From: an uncultured Phocaeicola sp.
GTDB lineage: Bacteria; Bacteroidota; Bacteroidia; Bacteroidales; Bacteroidaceae
Direction: 5' to 3'
DNA: 64,000 nt
NCBI GenBank assembly: GCA_947581855.1
Contig: CANPVZ010000002.1
Span: forward strand, 186,001 to 250,000
Made by a program: the position numbers and the translations under genes. Below the pieces are notes generated by a model, which saw only the letters and a list, made by a program, of their open reading frames with translations, had not been told where the DNA came from and did no database searches. Shown here piece after piece: positions 55,157 to 64,000 of this stretch (the first letter of the stretch is position 1; every line of letters begins with the position of its first letter).

Positions 55157-56179
55157 CTAATATCTATCTATACCCCGCCCTGCCGCTTTTTCTTCCATCA
55201 TCACACGGCGGTACTCTATAGGAGTGCATCCGGTGTTTTTCTTAAACATGGTATGAAAATTCTCGGCATTATTATAACCTAAACGAAAAAGGCACTCTTT
55301 TATTGGTAAATCAGTAGTTGCAAGCAATCGTTTTATTTTTTCCATTTTTAACTCCAAAAAATATCTGGCAGGTCCCAACCCCGTATAATCTTTGAACAGT
55401 TTCCGAAACCAAGAGTAACTTAAGCCCAAAGTCTTTGCAAGTTCCCGCATATCCAGATCTGTTGCAACCTTCTCTTTCATAATAATCTTGGCTTGCTCCA
55501 TTTTCTGATCATTTGTACAAGAATAGTCCATCTGCTCCTTCATGTGAGACATGACTAACCCTAACATATGTAAAACAATTCCAGACAAATAGGACTGGTA
55601 ACAAGCATTTTTAAAACGAGCTATTTCCAAGGCACGCAGAAACAAACTGACAAGTTCATCATTATAACCTAAATCAAACACACAATTCCTATTTTCTAAA
55701 AAAGTGCCTTGAATTAAATCTTTAATCACCTCACCCTTAAAACTTACATAATACTCAGCCCAACCAACTCCTGTTTTGGGAGCATACGAATGCCATTGTC
55801 CGGGCATAAGCCAAAATAAATATCCACCTTTTACTTTTACCCCCCCCCATTCGTTTTTGTTAAGATAGAAGTTTCCTTCCCCTTCAGTAATGTATACTAA
55901 TAGGTACTCCTCTAAAACTCTGCCCTGTTTTATATTGAAATAATAGCGTTCTGGATATTTTGTGGATGGGTAAACCATATTAGATCTGATCTTTTGCTGC
56001 CCTATGGTAGTTACAGATAGGCCAAAAGAACGACTCATTTCCTCTACAAGGAAATATTCTATATCCGATTCTAAACTTATACTTGCATTTAAGTTTTCCG
56101 TTCTACGTTTTCGCTTCTGTGTACTTAACGCAGATCTTATTTCAGGATGCATGTCGGTTAAAAAAGTTTCGTGTCTCAT
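55157..56179 (-). CDS. AraC-family transcriptional regulator with G9 tract
   Basis: About 340 residues from the ATG at 56179; ATGs at 56188 and 56266 are in frame but lie at or before the -7 box. The N-terminal half is a cupin-like sensor (FNIKQGRVLEEYLLVYITEG, WLMPGQWHSYAPKTGVGWAE). The C-terminal half has the AraC double helix-turn-helix (MRELAKTLGLSYSWFRKLF; PIKECLFRLGYNNAENFHTM). The coding strand contains nine consecutive G at 55848-55840, in the codons for the Trp-Gly-Gly stretch near residue 110. A slip of one base would truncate the protein before the DNA-binding domain. It is divergent from the acetylesterase gene and may control the right arm of the PUL. Confidence 0.87.
   Translation of the reverse strand: MRHETFLTDMHPEIRSALSTQKRKRRTENLNASISLESDIEYFLVEEMSRSFGLSVTTIGQQKIRSNMVYPSTKYPERYYFNIKQGRVLEEYLLVYITEGEGNFYLNKNEWGGVKVKGGYLFWLMPGQWHSYAPKTGVGWAEYYVSFKGEVIKDLIQGTFLENRNCVFDLGYNDELVSLFLRALEIARFKNACYQSYLSGIVLHMLGLVMSHMKEQMDYSCTNDQKMEQAKIIMKEKVATDLDMRELAKTLGLSYSWFRKLFKDYTGLGPARYFLELKMEKIKRLLATTDLPIKECLFRLGYNNAENFHTMFKKNTGCTPIEYRRVMMEEKAAGRGIDRY
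55840..55848 (-). repeat. G9 homopolymer inside the AraC gene
   Basis: Nine G on the coding strand (C on the plus strand). Homopolymers of this length are slippage-prone; gain or loss of one base shifts the frame near residue 110. Confidence 0.9.
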
Positions 56180-56200
56180 AGTTATCATAATTATCAAGAG

Positions 56201-56208
56201 CAAAATTA
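56201..56208 (-). promoter_or_regulatory. -7 box of the AraC gene
   Basis: The minus strand reads TAATTTTG, a full TAnnTTTG match. The start near 56195 leaves a leader of only about 15 bases before the ATG at 56179. Confidence 0.55.
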
Positions 56209-56373
56209 CGTCACATATCTCTTTTTGACCATAGAAAATCGTACATTTACCATTGTATTTGTACAAAAAACCAAATTTCCGTCAAAAATCACATAAATAA
56301 AATCAAAAAACGCAGTCGTTCTAAAGAAAGAAAGTCCTAACTTCGGCACCGAATTCAAACTATATTTTTTATT

Positions 56374-57813
56374 ATGAATACACGAATAAAGTTTCTTGTA
56401 CTATTTTTAATGTGTTGCTACCTGGGCACATCTTATTCAAAAGTAACCATTCCATCGATTATTTCGAACAACATGGTACTTCAACAACAAACAAAAGTCA
56501 ATATCTGGGGAAAAGCAAACCCAGGAGAGAAAATTTCTTTAGAGTCATCGTGGACACAAAAAATATACAGCACTGTAGCAAATGAAAGCGGAAAATGGAA
56601 AATACAGATAAAAACACCCGAAGCATGCCGCAACCAGTGGATTGAAATAAAGGGAGAAAACCAAATTCGTATCCAGAACATACTGATTGGTGAAGTTTGG
56701 TTGTGCACAGGACAGTCAAATATGGAATTCCCTGTGGCACACAACCCGAAAGAGAAATGGAAAACTGGCATTATTAACGAAGAACAAGAGATGAAAGATG
56801 CCACCTTCAACGAAATTCGGCTGTTCCATGTAGCCCATCAATTGGCACCCGAGGGAGAAAAAGAAGATTGCGAAGGCGAATGGGTTGTTTGTAATCCGGA
56901 AAATCTGAAAGATTTCTCAGCTATCGGATTTATTTTCGGACGTAAACTTTACAAAACATTGAATGTACCGGTCGGACTAATACAAAGCACATGGGGTGGA
57001 ACCCACGCAGAATCATGGACTTCCATGAATGTGATGAAGAATAATCCTCTCTATGAGGATGTGCTCAAACAATATGCACCGGAGAACCTGAAACGTAAGA
57101 AAGATGTAGCTAAAGTTCCGTCTACTTTATGGAACGGTATGATTGCACCGATTCTGGGATACACCGTAAAAGGCAACATTTGGTATCAAGGAGAATCGAA
57201 TTCCGTACGATATGAAAAGTATGCTCAAGTATTCACTAATTTAATTAATGATTGGAGAAAACAATGGAAACAACCGAACATGCCTTTCTACTTCATGCAA
57301 ATCGCTCCTCATTATAAGCAGCCGGCAGGTATACGTGAAGCACAATTGCAGGTATGGCAAAACAATAAATTAAAAAATATCGGAATGGCTGTGGTAACCG
57401 ATGCATGTGACTCCACTGATATTCACCCACGTATGAAACAACAGGCAGGAGAACGCCTCGCTGCTTGGGCTTTGGCCAAGCAATACAAACAAAAGGTGGC
57501 TTACTCGGGACCTGTATATAAAAAGATGAAGATAAAGGGAAACCAATTGATCCTGACTTTCGATTATGCAAAAAACGGTTTAACCACTCCCCAGCAATCA
57601 CCAGTTAATGGTTTCTATATAGCCGGAAATGACAGAATTTTTTATCCGGCAAAAGCTGAGATTCAACAGAATAAAATTGTTTTAACTGCACCGGAAGTAT
57701 CGCATCCGGTTGCTGCCCGTTATGGATTCGGCACATTCTTCAGAGTAAATTTATATAATAAGGAGGGATTGCCGGCTGTTCCGTTCAGAACAGACTCTTT
57801 TGAAGAAAAATAA
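56374..57813 (+). CDS. SGNH carbohydrate acetylesterase, sialate O-acetylesterase-like
   Basis: A 479-residue exported enzyme (signal peptide about residues 1-23). An N-terminal beta domain (VTIPSIISNNMVLQQQTKVN) precedes an SGNH domain with the nucleophile motif CTGQSNMEFPV, the block NIWYQGESN, and the catalytic DIHPRMKQQAGERLA. This pattern is that of the sialate O-acetylesterase family (DUF303), several members of which act on plant polysaccharides. In a pectin PUL, removal of acetyl groups from GalA or rhamnose is more likely than action on sialic acid. It is the first plus-strand gene of the right arm, divergent from the AraC gene. Confidence 0.88.
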   Translation: MNTRIKFLVLFLMCCYLGTSYSKVTIPSIISNNMVLQQQTKVNIWGKANPGEKISLESSWTQKIYSTVANESGKWKIQIKTPEACRNQWIEIKGENQIRIQNILIGEVWLCTGQSNMEFPVAHNPKEKWKTGIINEEQEMKDATFNEIRLFHVAHQLAPEGEKEDCEGEWVVCNPENLKDFSAIGFIFGRKLYKTLNVPVGLIQSTWGGTHAESWTSMNVMKNNPLYEDVLKQYAPENLKRKKDVAKVPSTLWNGMIAPILGYTVKGNIWYQGESNSVRYEKYAQVFTNLINDWRKQWKQPNMPFYFMQIAPHYKQPAGIREAQLQVWQNNKLKNIGMAVVTDACDSTDIHPRMKQQAGERLAAWALAKQYKQKVAYSGPVYKKMKIKGNQLILTFDYAKNGLTTPQQSPVNGFYIAGNDRIFYPAKAEIQQNKIVLTAPEVSHPVAARYGFGTFFRVNLYNKEGLPAVPFRTDSFEEK

Positions 57814-58032
57814 GATTTAGATTAAGGTAATAAATAAAAAGATGAAAGTATAAGGTTGAAAGATGTAAGAGAGAGGATTAGTCTGACCGACATGCTTAGA
57901 AGCTAAAACTGAATAAATTATATTCTTTATAGCATTTAAATTATTCAGTGCAATACGGGTAATTTGTGATAAAAACGGTCTCTATTCCATAACTATCTGC
58001 ATTAAAACAAAAAATACTTGAATAATAATTAT

Positions 58033-60777
58033 ATGAAAACAACTAATTGGATTATTGTATGCGCCTTATGGATGTCTGTTCCATATCAAATGGCTGCACA
58101 AAAGCCCGAATGGCCCGTTATTCGCACGGAAATGAAACCAGGCGCTCGTTGGTGGTGGATGGGAAGTGCCGTGGATTCTGCGAATTTGGCTTATAACCTG
58201 AAACAATACGCAGAAGCCGGAATAGGAACCATGGAAATTACTCCGATTTATGGCGTTCAGAAGAATGAGGCCAAAGAAATTCCCTTTTTATCGGAACAAT
58301 GGATGAACATGTATCGCTTCACTGTGGAAGAAGCCCGAAAAAACGGGATGCAAATAGATATGAATAATGGTACCGGATGGCCTTTTGGCGGACCAAAAAC
58401 ATCGATTCAGGATGCAGCATGTAAGCTTATCATCACTGAATATCAAGTAAAAGGAGGAGATTTTGTAAGACAACGTATAGAAGTAACAGATGCAAAGCAA
58501 AAACCGTATGCGCAACTGGAACGTTTAATGGCTTTTTCCGATAAGGGAAAATGCCTCAATCTAACCTCAATGGTACATGATGGGGAACTTTCGTGGAATG
58601 CCCCCAAAGGTAATTGGAAATTAATTGCCGCTTTTTGCGGAAAGACATTGCAGAAAGTAAAACGAGCAGCTCCGGGTGGAGAAGGCTATGTATTGAACCA
58701 TTTTTCCAAGCAGGCAGTATATAATTACCTGCACCGATTCGACGAGGCTTTCGACCAAGCTAAAGCAGAAGCTCCGCACAACTTTTTCAACGACTCGTAC
58801 GAAGTATACGGAGCGGACTGGACCACCAACTTTTTCGATGAATTCGAACATTTTCGCGGATATAAGCTTGAAGAACATCTTCCTGAATTCCTTTCAAAAG
58901 AGCGAACGGAAACTACTGCCCGAATCATTTCCGATTACCGTGAAACGCTGGCGGATTTGTTATTGGAAAACTTTACAAAGCAGTGGACGGAATGGGCACA
59001 TGCACACAGTTCGGCCACCAGAAACCAGGCACACGGATCGCCCGGTAACCTAATAGACTTATATGCAACAGTGGATATACCGGAATGTGAAGGATTCGGT
59101 CTCTCAGACTTCGGTATAAAAGGATTACGAAAAGACTCCCTTACACGACCAAACTTTTCAGATCTTTCCATGTTGAAATATGCTTCATCTGCCGCCCACC
59201 TAACAGGTAAACTTTACACAAGCTCCGAAACATTTACATGGCTGACCGAGCACTTCCGCACCTCCTTATCACAGTGCAAACCGGACCTCGACTTAATGTT
59301 CGTATCGGGAGTTAACCATGTTTATTTTCATGGAACTACTTATTCGCCGAAAGATGATCCGTGGCCGGGTTGGAAATTCTACGCTAGTATAGACATGAGT
59401 CCTACTAATTCTATATGGAGGGATGCACCAGCCTTTTTCAATTATATTACCCGTTGCCAAAGTTTCCTCCAATACGGACAGCCAGATAATGACTTTTTGC
59501 TTTACCTCCCTGTATACGATATTTGGAACGAACAAGATGGGCGCTTGCTCATGTTCGACATTCATAAGATGGACAAACGGGCTCCACGTTTTATCGAGGC
59601 AGTACACAAAATTGAGAATGCCGGATACGATGTAGATTACATTTCCGACCATTTTATCGAGAAAACAAGCCACAAAGACGGTAAAATTCTGACTCCTGGG
59701 GGAGTTACTTATAAAGCCATTGTTATTCCGGGAGCAAAGTTGATGCCTGAAAAGATACTAAAGAAATTGATGACATTGGCCGAAGAAGGAGCAACAGTCG
59801 TATTTCTCGACCAATATCCCGAAGATGTTCCAGGATGGAACAATCTGGAGAAAAGAAGAAAAAGCTTCCAACAACTAGTAAACAATTTAAAAAAGAAGCA
59901 ACACCCTCATATTCTTTTTGGGACAGATTATGATAATACCTTGGCACAAACCGGCGTACAACCGGAAAAACTCCGGAAAGATTTCGAACTGAGTTGTATC
60001 CGCCGTTCTCATGACGAGGGATTCCATTATTTTATTTCCGCCCTAACAGCCAAAGATACGGACGGTTGGGTTCCATTAGGAGTGAAAGTAACCTCAGCGA
60101 TCCTATATAACCCTATGAACGGGACCTCAGGCAAAGTACCTGTTCGCTCTGCCAACGGACAAACAGAAGTATACTTGCAATTGGCTTCCGGCGAATCGGC
60201 CATACTGAAAACCTATACTTCCAAAGACATCGCCGCCTCACCTTATCCATATTATCAAACTAGCGGGAAAGCATTGGCCTTGGATGAAGAATGGGATTTT
60301 CGATTTATCGAAAGCATACCTCAGGTGAAAGATGTTCCAGAAAAAGTAAAAACCGGTTCATGGACTGAATTGCCTGGAAAGAATATGGCAACCACCATGG
60401 GAACTGCTTGTTATACACTTCGCTTCCAACTGCCTGCCTCAGCCGATGAATGGATGCTCTCGCTGGGTGATGTACGTGAAAGCGCAAGGGTACGTATTAA
60501 TGGACAGGAAGTCTGTACGCTCTGGGCTCTACCTTACCAATGTTATATAGGCAAATATTTGCAACAGGGAGAGAACCTGATAGAAATAGAGGTGACAAAC
60601 CTACCTGCAAACCGTATTGCGGAAATGGACCGACAAAAAATTCCATGGCGTAAATTCAAAGATATAAATGTGGCTGCTCTAAATTACAAAAAAGGTAATT
60701 ACGCAGGTTGGCAGCCTGTAAGCAGTGGGTTGTTAGGACCTGTACGCCTTATTCCTATGAAAACCATTGCTTTTTAA
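58033..60777 (+). CDS. GH106 alpha-L-rhamnosidase
   Basis: A 914-residue exported enzyme (signal peptide MKTTNWIIVCALWMSVPYQM, cut near AAQ); the ATG at 58033 is chosen over the upstream TTG. The N-terminal region has the GH106 signature RWWWMGSAVDSANLAYNLKQ, AGIGTMEITPIYGV and the DMNNGTGWPFGGP motif. The middle has YEVYGADWTTNFFDEFE and the C-terminus a GH2-like sugar-binding domain (SLGDVRESARVRINGQEVCT). GH106 enzymes release terminal L-rhamnose, as needed after backbone cleavage of RG-I or from RG-II. The 219-base gap upstream contains an inverted repeat (CTGAATAA/TTATTCAG). Confidence 0.9.
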   Translation: MKTTNWIIVCALWMSVPYQMAAQKPEWPVIRTEMKPGARWWWMGSAVDSANLAYNLKQYAEAGIGTMEITPIYGVQKNEAKEIPFLSEQWMNMYRFTVEEARKNGMQIDMNNGTGWPFGGPKTSIQDAACKLIITEYQVKGGDFVRQRIEVTDAKQKPYAQLERLMAFSDKGKCLNLTSMVHDGELSWNAPKGNWKLIAAFCGKTLQKVKRAAPGGEGYVLNHFSKQAVYNYLHRFDEAFDQAKAEAPHNFFNDSYEVYGADWTTNFFDEFEHFRGYKLEEHLPEFLSKERTETTARIISDYRETLADLLLENFTKQWTEWAHAHSSATRNQAHGSPGNLIDLYATVDIPECEGFGLSDFGIKGLRKDSLTRPNFSDLSMLKYASSAAHLTGKLYTSSETFTWLTEHFRTSLSQCKPDLDLMFVSGVNHVYFHGTTYSPKDDPWPGWKFYASIDMSPTNSIWRDAPAFFNYITRCQSFLQYGQPDNDFLLYLPVYDIWNEQDGRLLMFDIHKMDKRAPRFIEAVHKIENAGYDVDYISDHFIEKTSHKDGKILTPGGVTYKAIVIPGAKLMPEKILKKLMTLAEEGATVVFLDQYPEDVPGWNNLEKRRKSFQQLVNNLKKKQHPHILFGTDYDNTLAQTGVQPEKLRKDFELSCIRRSHDEGFHYFISALTAKDTDGWVPLGVKVTSAILYNPMNGTSGKVPVRSANGQTEVYLQLASGESAILKTYTSKDIAASPYPYYQTSGKALALDEEWDFRFIESIPQVKDVPEKVKTGSWTELPGKNMATTMGTACYTLRFQLPASADEWMLSLGDVRESARVRINGQEVCTLWALPYQCYIGKYLQQGENLIEIEVTNLPANRIAEMDRQKIPWRKFKDINVAALNYKKGNYAGWQPVSSGLLGPVRLIPMKTIAF

Positions 60778-60862
60778 AACATAACTGCATATTATGAAAC
60801 ATCTCATTTCATAGACGAATGTTGAAACTATATACAAACGTATAACGATTAAATAATATATA

Positions 60863-62395
60863 ATGAAACAATTATCCATCATTTTTATCTTATCTTTATT
60901 AGGACTGGTTCAATCACAAGCCCAGTCCGGTTCAAAGGATTATAAATATAAGGAGGTATACAAAAACCTGCCTTTTGACATGCCGCAAATCAACGCGCCA
61001 ACATTTCCCGACCGAAGCGTTTTACTCACCGAATTCGGAGCGATAGGCAATGGCACCACACTCTGCACCGAAGCTTTTGCCAAAGCTATCGATACTCTGG
61101 CATCACAAGGAGGAGGGCATTTGATTGTGCCTGCAGGTATTTGGTTTACGGGACCGATTGTATTGAAAAGTAACATTGACTTACACCTTGAAAAAGGTGC
61201 GGTCATTCTGTTTTCACCGGATGTAGACCTTTATCCGTTGGTAGAAACAGTATTTGAAGGACTGGATACCCGACGTTGTCAGTCTCCTATTTCCGGACGA
61301 AATCTGACCAATGTAGCCATTACCGGAAAAGGAGCCATCGACGGTAACGGACACTTCTGGCGTCCTCTAAAAAAAGGTAAAGTAACCGAAAGCCAATGGA
61401 AAAGCACCATCGCACGGGGTGGAGTATTCAAACGAGCTGACTATTGGTTTCCCTACCCTGAAACATTAAAAGGGGATACCATCAGTAATATGAATGTACC
61501 GCAAACACTGAAAAGTGAAGAAGAATGGCAAAGCGTACGCCATTTCTTGCGGCCTGTAATGGTCAGTCTCATTTCATGCAAGAACGTATGGTTGCAAGGG
61601 GTTGTTTTTCAAAATTCTCCGGCATGGAACCTTCATCCGCTTATGTGTGAGAATGTATTGATTGAAGAAGTGTTGGTACGTAACCCAAGTTATGCGCAAA
61701 ATGGTGACGGACTTGACTTGGAGTCATGCAAGAACTCATTGATTGTGAACTCTACGTTCGACGTGGGAGACGACGGTATTTGCCTCAAAAGCGGCAAAGA
61801 TGAAGATGGACGTCGTCGCGCAAGAGTTTGTGAAAATGTGGTAGTAGACGGCTGCACTGTATTTAAAGGACACGGCGGTTTTGTAGTAGGAAGCGAAATG
61901 AGCGGAGGGGTACGTAATGTATTCGTAAGCAATTGCAAATTTCTAGGCACGGATGTCGGCTTACGTTTCAAAAGCAAAAGAGGACGAGGCGGCGTCGTGG
62001 AAAACATCTGGATTGATCATATCTCCATGATTGACATTCCCACCGAACCGATTACTTTCAATTTGTACTATGGAGGTAAATCAGCCGTCGAAATACTGGA
62101 AAGCGGCGAAAAAGTACCGGCAAAAGTAGAACCGGAACCGATAAACGAAACTACACCTTGTTTTCGCAATATTCATATTAGCAACCTGACTTGTTCCAAC
62201 GCACGTCGTGCGCTCTTTTTCAATGGTATTCCGGAAATGCCTATTAAAAACATTATGTTGGAAAATGTTTACATTACCTCCGAATTAGGAGCTGAATTTA
62301 TTTACAGTGAGGACATTTCACTGAAGAATGTAAAAATACTTCCTCGGCAAGGAGAAGACGTCAAAATACGGTTTTGTAAAAATATTAAAAGATAG
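60863..62395 (+). CDS. GH28 polygalacturonase / rhamnogalacturonan hydrolase
   Basis: A 510-residue exported enzyme (signal peptide MKQLSIIFILSLLGLVQSQA). It is a canonical GH28: beta-helix with TGKGAIDGNGHFW, then all four family motifs NGDGLDLE, GDDGICLKSGKDEDGR, HGGFVVGSEMSGG and RFKSKRGRGG. These contain the three catalytic Asp and the Arg-Lys pair. The catalytic motifs are much closer to the consensus than in the other GH28 at 29.5 kb, so the two differ in substrate. With PL11 and GH105 it fits exo-removal of GalA from RG-I oligosaccharides. It is 85 bases downstream of the GH106 gene. Confidence 0.94.
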   Translation: MKQLSIIFILSLLGLVQSQAQSGSKDYKYKEVYKNLPFDMPQINAPTFPDRSVLLTEFGAIGNGTTLCTEAFAKAIDTLASQGGGHLIVPAGIWFTGPIVLKSNIDLHLEKGAVILFSPDVDLYPLVETVFEGLDTRRCQSPISGRNLTNVAITGKGAIDGNGHFWRPLKKGKVTESQWKSTIARGGVFKRADYWFPYPETLKGDTISNMNVPQTLKSEEEWQSVRHFLRPVMVSLISCKNVWLQGVVFQNSPAWNLHPLMCENVLIEEVLVRNPSYAQNGDGLDLESCKNSLIVNSTFDVGDDGICLKSGKDEDGRRRARVCENVVVDGCTVFKGHGGFVVGSEMSGGVRNVFVSNCKFLGTDVGLRFKSKRGRGGVVENIWIDHISMIDIPTEPITFNLYYGGKSAVEILESGEKVPAKVEPEPINETTPCFRNIHISNLTCSNARRALFFNGIPEMPIKNIMLENVYITSELGAEFIYSEDISLKNVKILPRQGEDVKIRFCKNIKR

Positions 62396-62519
62396 AAAAG
62401 AGCCAAAGAAATCCGGCGATATACCGGCTTAGGAATAAAAACAAATGATTCTTTAAATCTGGTCTTATTTCATACTTTTATATTAAAACTTTATACAATA
62501 ATATAATGCTTAAATAGTA

Positions 62520-63818
62520 ATGAAAAAGAAATTTATATTAGGAACCTTACTGCTTGCTACGACAAGTTTATCGGCACAAACAAAAATGAATGCCCGCGAA
62601 GCTGCTGTGAAAATAGCCGATCGTATTTTAGCATCAACTACTTACGAATTCAAGAATACCAAAACCGGAGAAACATACACTTCCCTTCAAAAAGTTCCAT
62701 TTTCAATGGACGTAAAGGTAAATTGCAAATATAACAACTGGCATTATACCAACGGCGTGACGAATATTGCCTTGATGGAATTAGCCGATAAGACTGGTGA
62801 CAAAAAATACAATGAATATGTACTTCGTAACATGAATTTCGTCTTTAACGAAGGAAATCTGGAATTCTTCAGAAAACAATATAACAAAGCTTTCAAAGAT
62901 GGAGGATGGAATGCCGTACGAAAACTGAGCTGGCATATGATTTTCCGAGGAAAAAGATTGGACGACAACGGACCTATGGGAGCCAGTCTGATAGATCTTC
63001 AGATGAAATACCCGAATGAGTCCTTCCTAAAGTATATAAACGAAACTAGCGACCATCTTCGTTATGCGGAACCGCGATTGATAGATGGAACCATCGCACG
63101 TATTTGGCCCCACGTCAACACAATATGGGCGGATGATGCATTTATGGCAATCTCTTTCCTTTCACGTATGGGACAATTTACAGGTGACAATCGTTATTTT
63201 GACGATGCCGCTAACCAAATTTTGAATTACACCAGATATTTATGGTGTCCGGAAAAAAACATCTATTACCATTGCTACCATACTGATAACAAAGAACATG
63301 GGGTAGCTCATTGGAGCCGTGCCAACGGATGGGTATTCATGGCACAAGCCGATTTACTGAGCCGTATGCCGAAAGATCATCCCATGCGACAGGCTGTCAT
63401 AGAAAATTTCCAAAAGCAAGCAAGCGGTGTAGCCCGTTATCAAGGGAAAAATGGACTGTGGCATCAACTGCTCGATAAGGAAGACTCTTACGAAGAAATT
63501 ACCGGAACCGCTATGTTTGTATTTGGCATAGCACGTGGCGTGAAAGAAGGTTGGTTACATCCCGATTTCATCTATGTAGCTGAACAGGGACTGAAAGGCA
63601 TGATGAAAAAGATTACCAATGAAGGGGATGTGACAAGCATCTGTGTTGGAACCGGAATCATGCCGTCCCTATCATATTATTATAACCGCCCAACCCAAAC
63701 TAACGATCCGATGGGCGAAGGACCGGTATTACGCGCACTCATTGAAATGATTGACGCTCCCAAATATACCGAAATTAAAGCCGAAGAGCAATACGACAAA
63801 ATTACCTTTAATAAATAG
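62520..63818 (+). CDS. GH105 unsaturated uronyl hydrolase
   Basis: A 432-residue exported protein (signal peptide MKKKFILGTLLLATTSLSAQ). It has an alpha/alpha-barrel with the GH105 pattern: NNWHYTNGVTNIALMELAD, TIWADDAFMAISFLSRMG, and HWSRANGWVFMAQADLLSRM, plus the conserved EEITGTAMFVFGIARGV. GH105 hydrolyses the delta-4,5 unsaturated galacturonic acid left at the non-reducing end by PL11 or PL1, so it is the natural partner of the two lyases in this locus. The length is slightly above the usual 370-390 residues. Confidence 0.92.
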   Translation: MKKKFILGTLLLATTSLSAQTKMNAREAAVKIADRILASTTYEFKNTKTGETYTSLQKVPFSMDVKVNCKYNNWHYTNGVTNIALMELADKTGDKKYNEYVLRNMNFVFNEGNLEFFRKQYNKAFKDGGWNAVRKLSWHMIFRGKRLDDNGPMGASLIDLQMKYPNESFLKYINETSDHLRYAEPRLIDGTIARIWPHVNTIWADDAFMAISFLSRMGQFTGDNRYFDDAANQILNYTRYLWCPEKNIYYHCYHTDNKEHGVAHWSRANGWVFMAQADLLSRMPKDHPMRQAVIENFQKQASGVARYQGKNGLWHQLLDKEDSYEEITGTAMFVFGIARGVKEGWLHPDFIYVAEQGLKGMMKKITNEGDVTSICVGTGIMPSLSYYYNRPTQTNDPMGEGPVLRALIEMIDAPKYTEIKAEEQYDKITFNK

Positions 63819-63921
63819 CCACGTTTATTAAACCGTACATAGAGATTAAATTACATAGAATAGGGAACAATATGACTCGAAATATACTTTTACGAAATCA
63901 TTAATTTTATCTATATTTCTT

Positions 63922-64000
63922 ATGAAGAATACTATTTTTACAATTCTAACGGCCATGTGTCTCATGGCAGCATGTACCTCTCCAAAAGAGACTCCAATCG
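63922..64000 (+). CDS. Lipoprotein, start only (cut by window end)
   Basis: An ATG at 63922 opens a frame with MKNTIFTILTAMCLMAACTS, a clear lipoprotein signal with lipobox LMAAC and C18. Only 26 residues are visible, so function cannot be given. It is 103 bases after the GH105 gene on the same strand and probably belongs to the PUL. Confidence 0.75.
   Translation, partial: MKNTIFTILTAMCLMAACTSPKETPI

Overview
The window is a piece of a Bacteroidota chromosome, most likely a gut-type Bacteroidales (Bacteroides or a close relative). Supporting signs are SusC/SusD transporter pairs, a hybrid two-component regulator of polysaccharide use (HTCS), a GldH lipoprotein, a DUF4250 micro-protein, and promoters of the Bacteroidota type (TAnnTTTG near -7, TTTG-like near -33) in place of E. 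coli-type boxes. No tRNA, rRNA, insertion sequence or CRISPR array was recognised.

Region 1 (1-22.9 kb) is mostly housekeeping. It holds the 3' part of tex, cysK behind a clear promoter, a noncoding stretch with five perfectly spaced TGTGCACAA palindromes, a 59-aa DUF4250 gene, a LuxR-type response regulator, and the holB-ricT-gldH cluster. Two small exported-protein genes follow. The next block is the cell-shape operon purH-mreB-mreC-mreD-mrdA-rodA, all on the minus strand. Two TPR sensor-kinase paralogues come next: the first is intact, while the second has lost its phospho-acceptor histidine and most ATP-binding motifs. The region ends with frr and rsgA.

Region 2 (22.9-64 kb) is a large pectin/rhamnogalacturonan polysaccharide utilisation locus (PUL). 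Its left arm, on the minus strand, has the HTCS sensor, a two-domain CE12-type rhamnogalacturonan acetylesterase and a GH28. Divergent from these is a PL11 rhamnogalacturonan lyase. After a 1.2-kb noncoding leader comes a tight nine-gene operon (34.3-52.5 kb): PL1-type pectate lyase lipoprotein, an unrecognised lipoprotein, a four-repeat fasciclin lipoprotein, SusC, SusD, two more fasciclin-like lipoproteins, SusC, SusD, then a strong hairpin terminator. Two regulators follow: an HTCS-like protein without its sensor domain and with a degraded kinase, and an AraC protein with a G9 homopolymer in its coding sequence. The right arm encodes an SGNH acetylesterase, a GH106 alpha-L-rhamnosidase, a second GH28, a GH105 unsaturated-uronyl hydrolase, and the start of another lipoprotein.

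Inferred scheme: surface lyases and lipoproteins bind and cut pectin, the two SusCD pumps import oligosaccharides, and periplasmic esterases, GH28, GH106 and GH105 strip acetyl groups and dismantle the GalA-Rha backbone. The HTCS senses a breakdown product. Most protein calls rest on motifs and family resemblance read by eye. Substrate assignment and regulator targets are inference.
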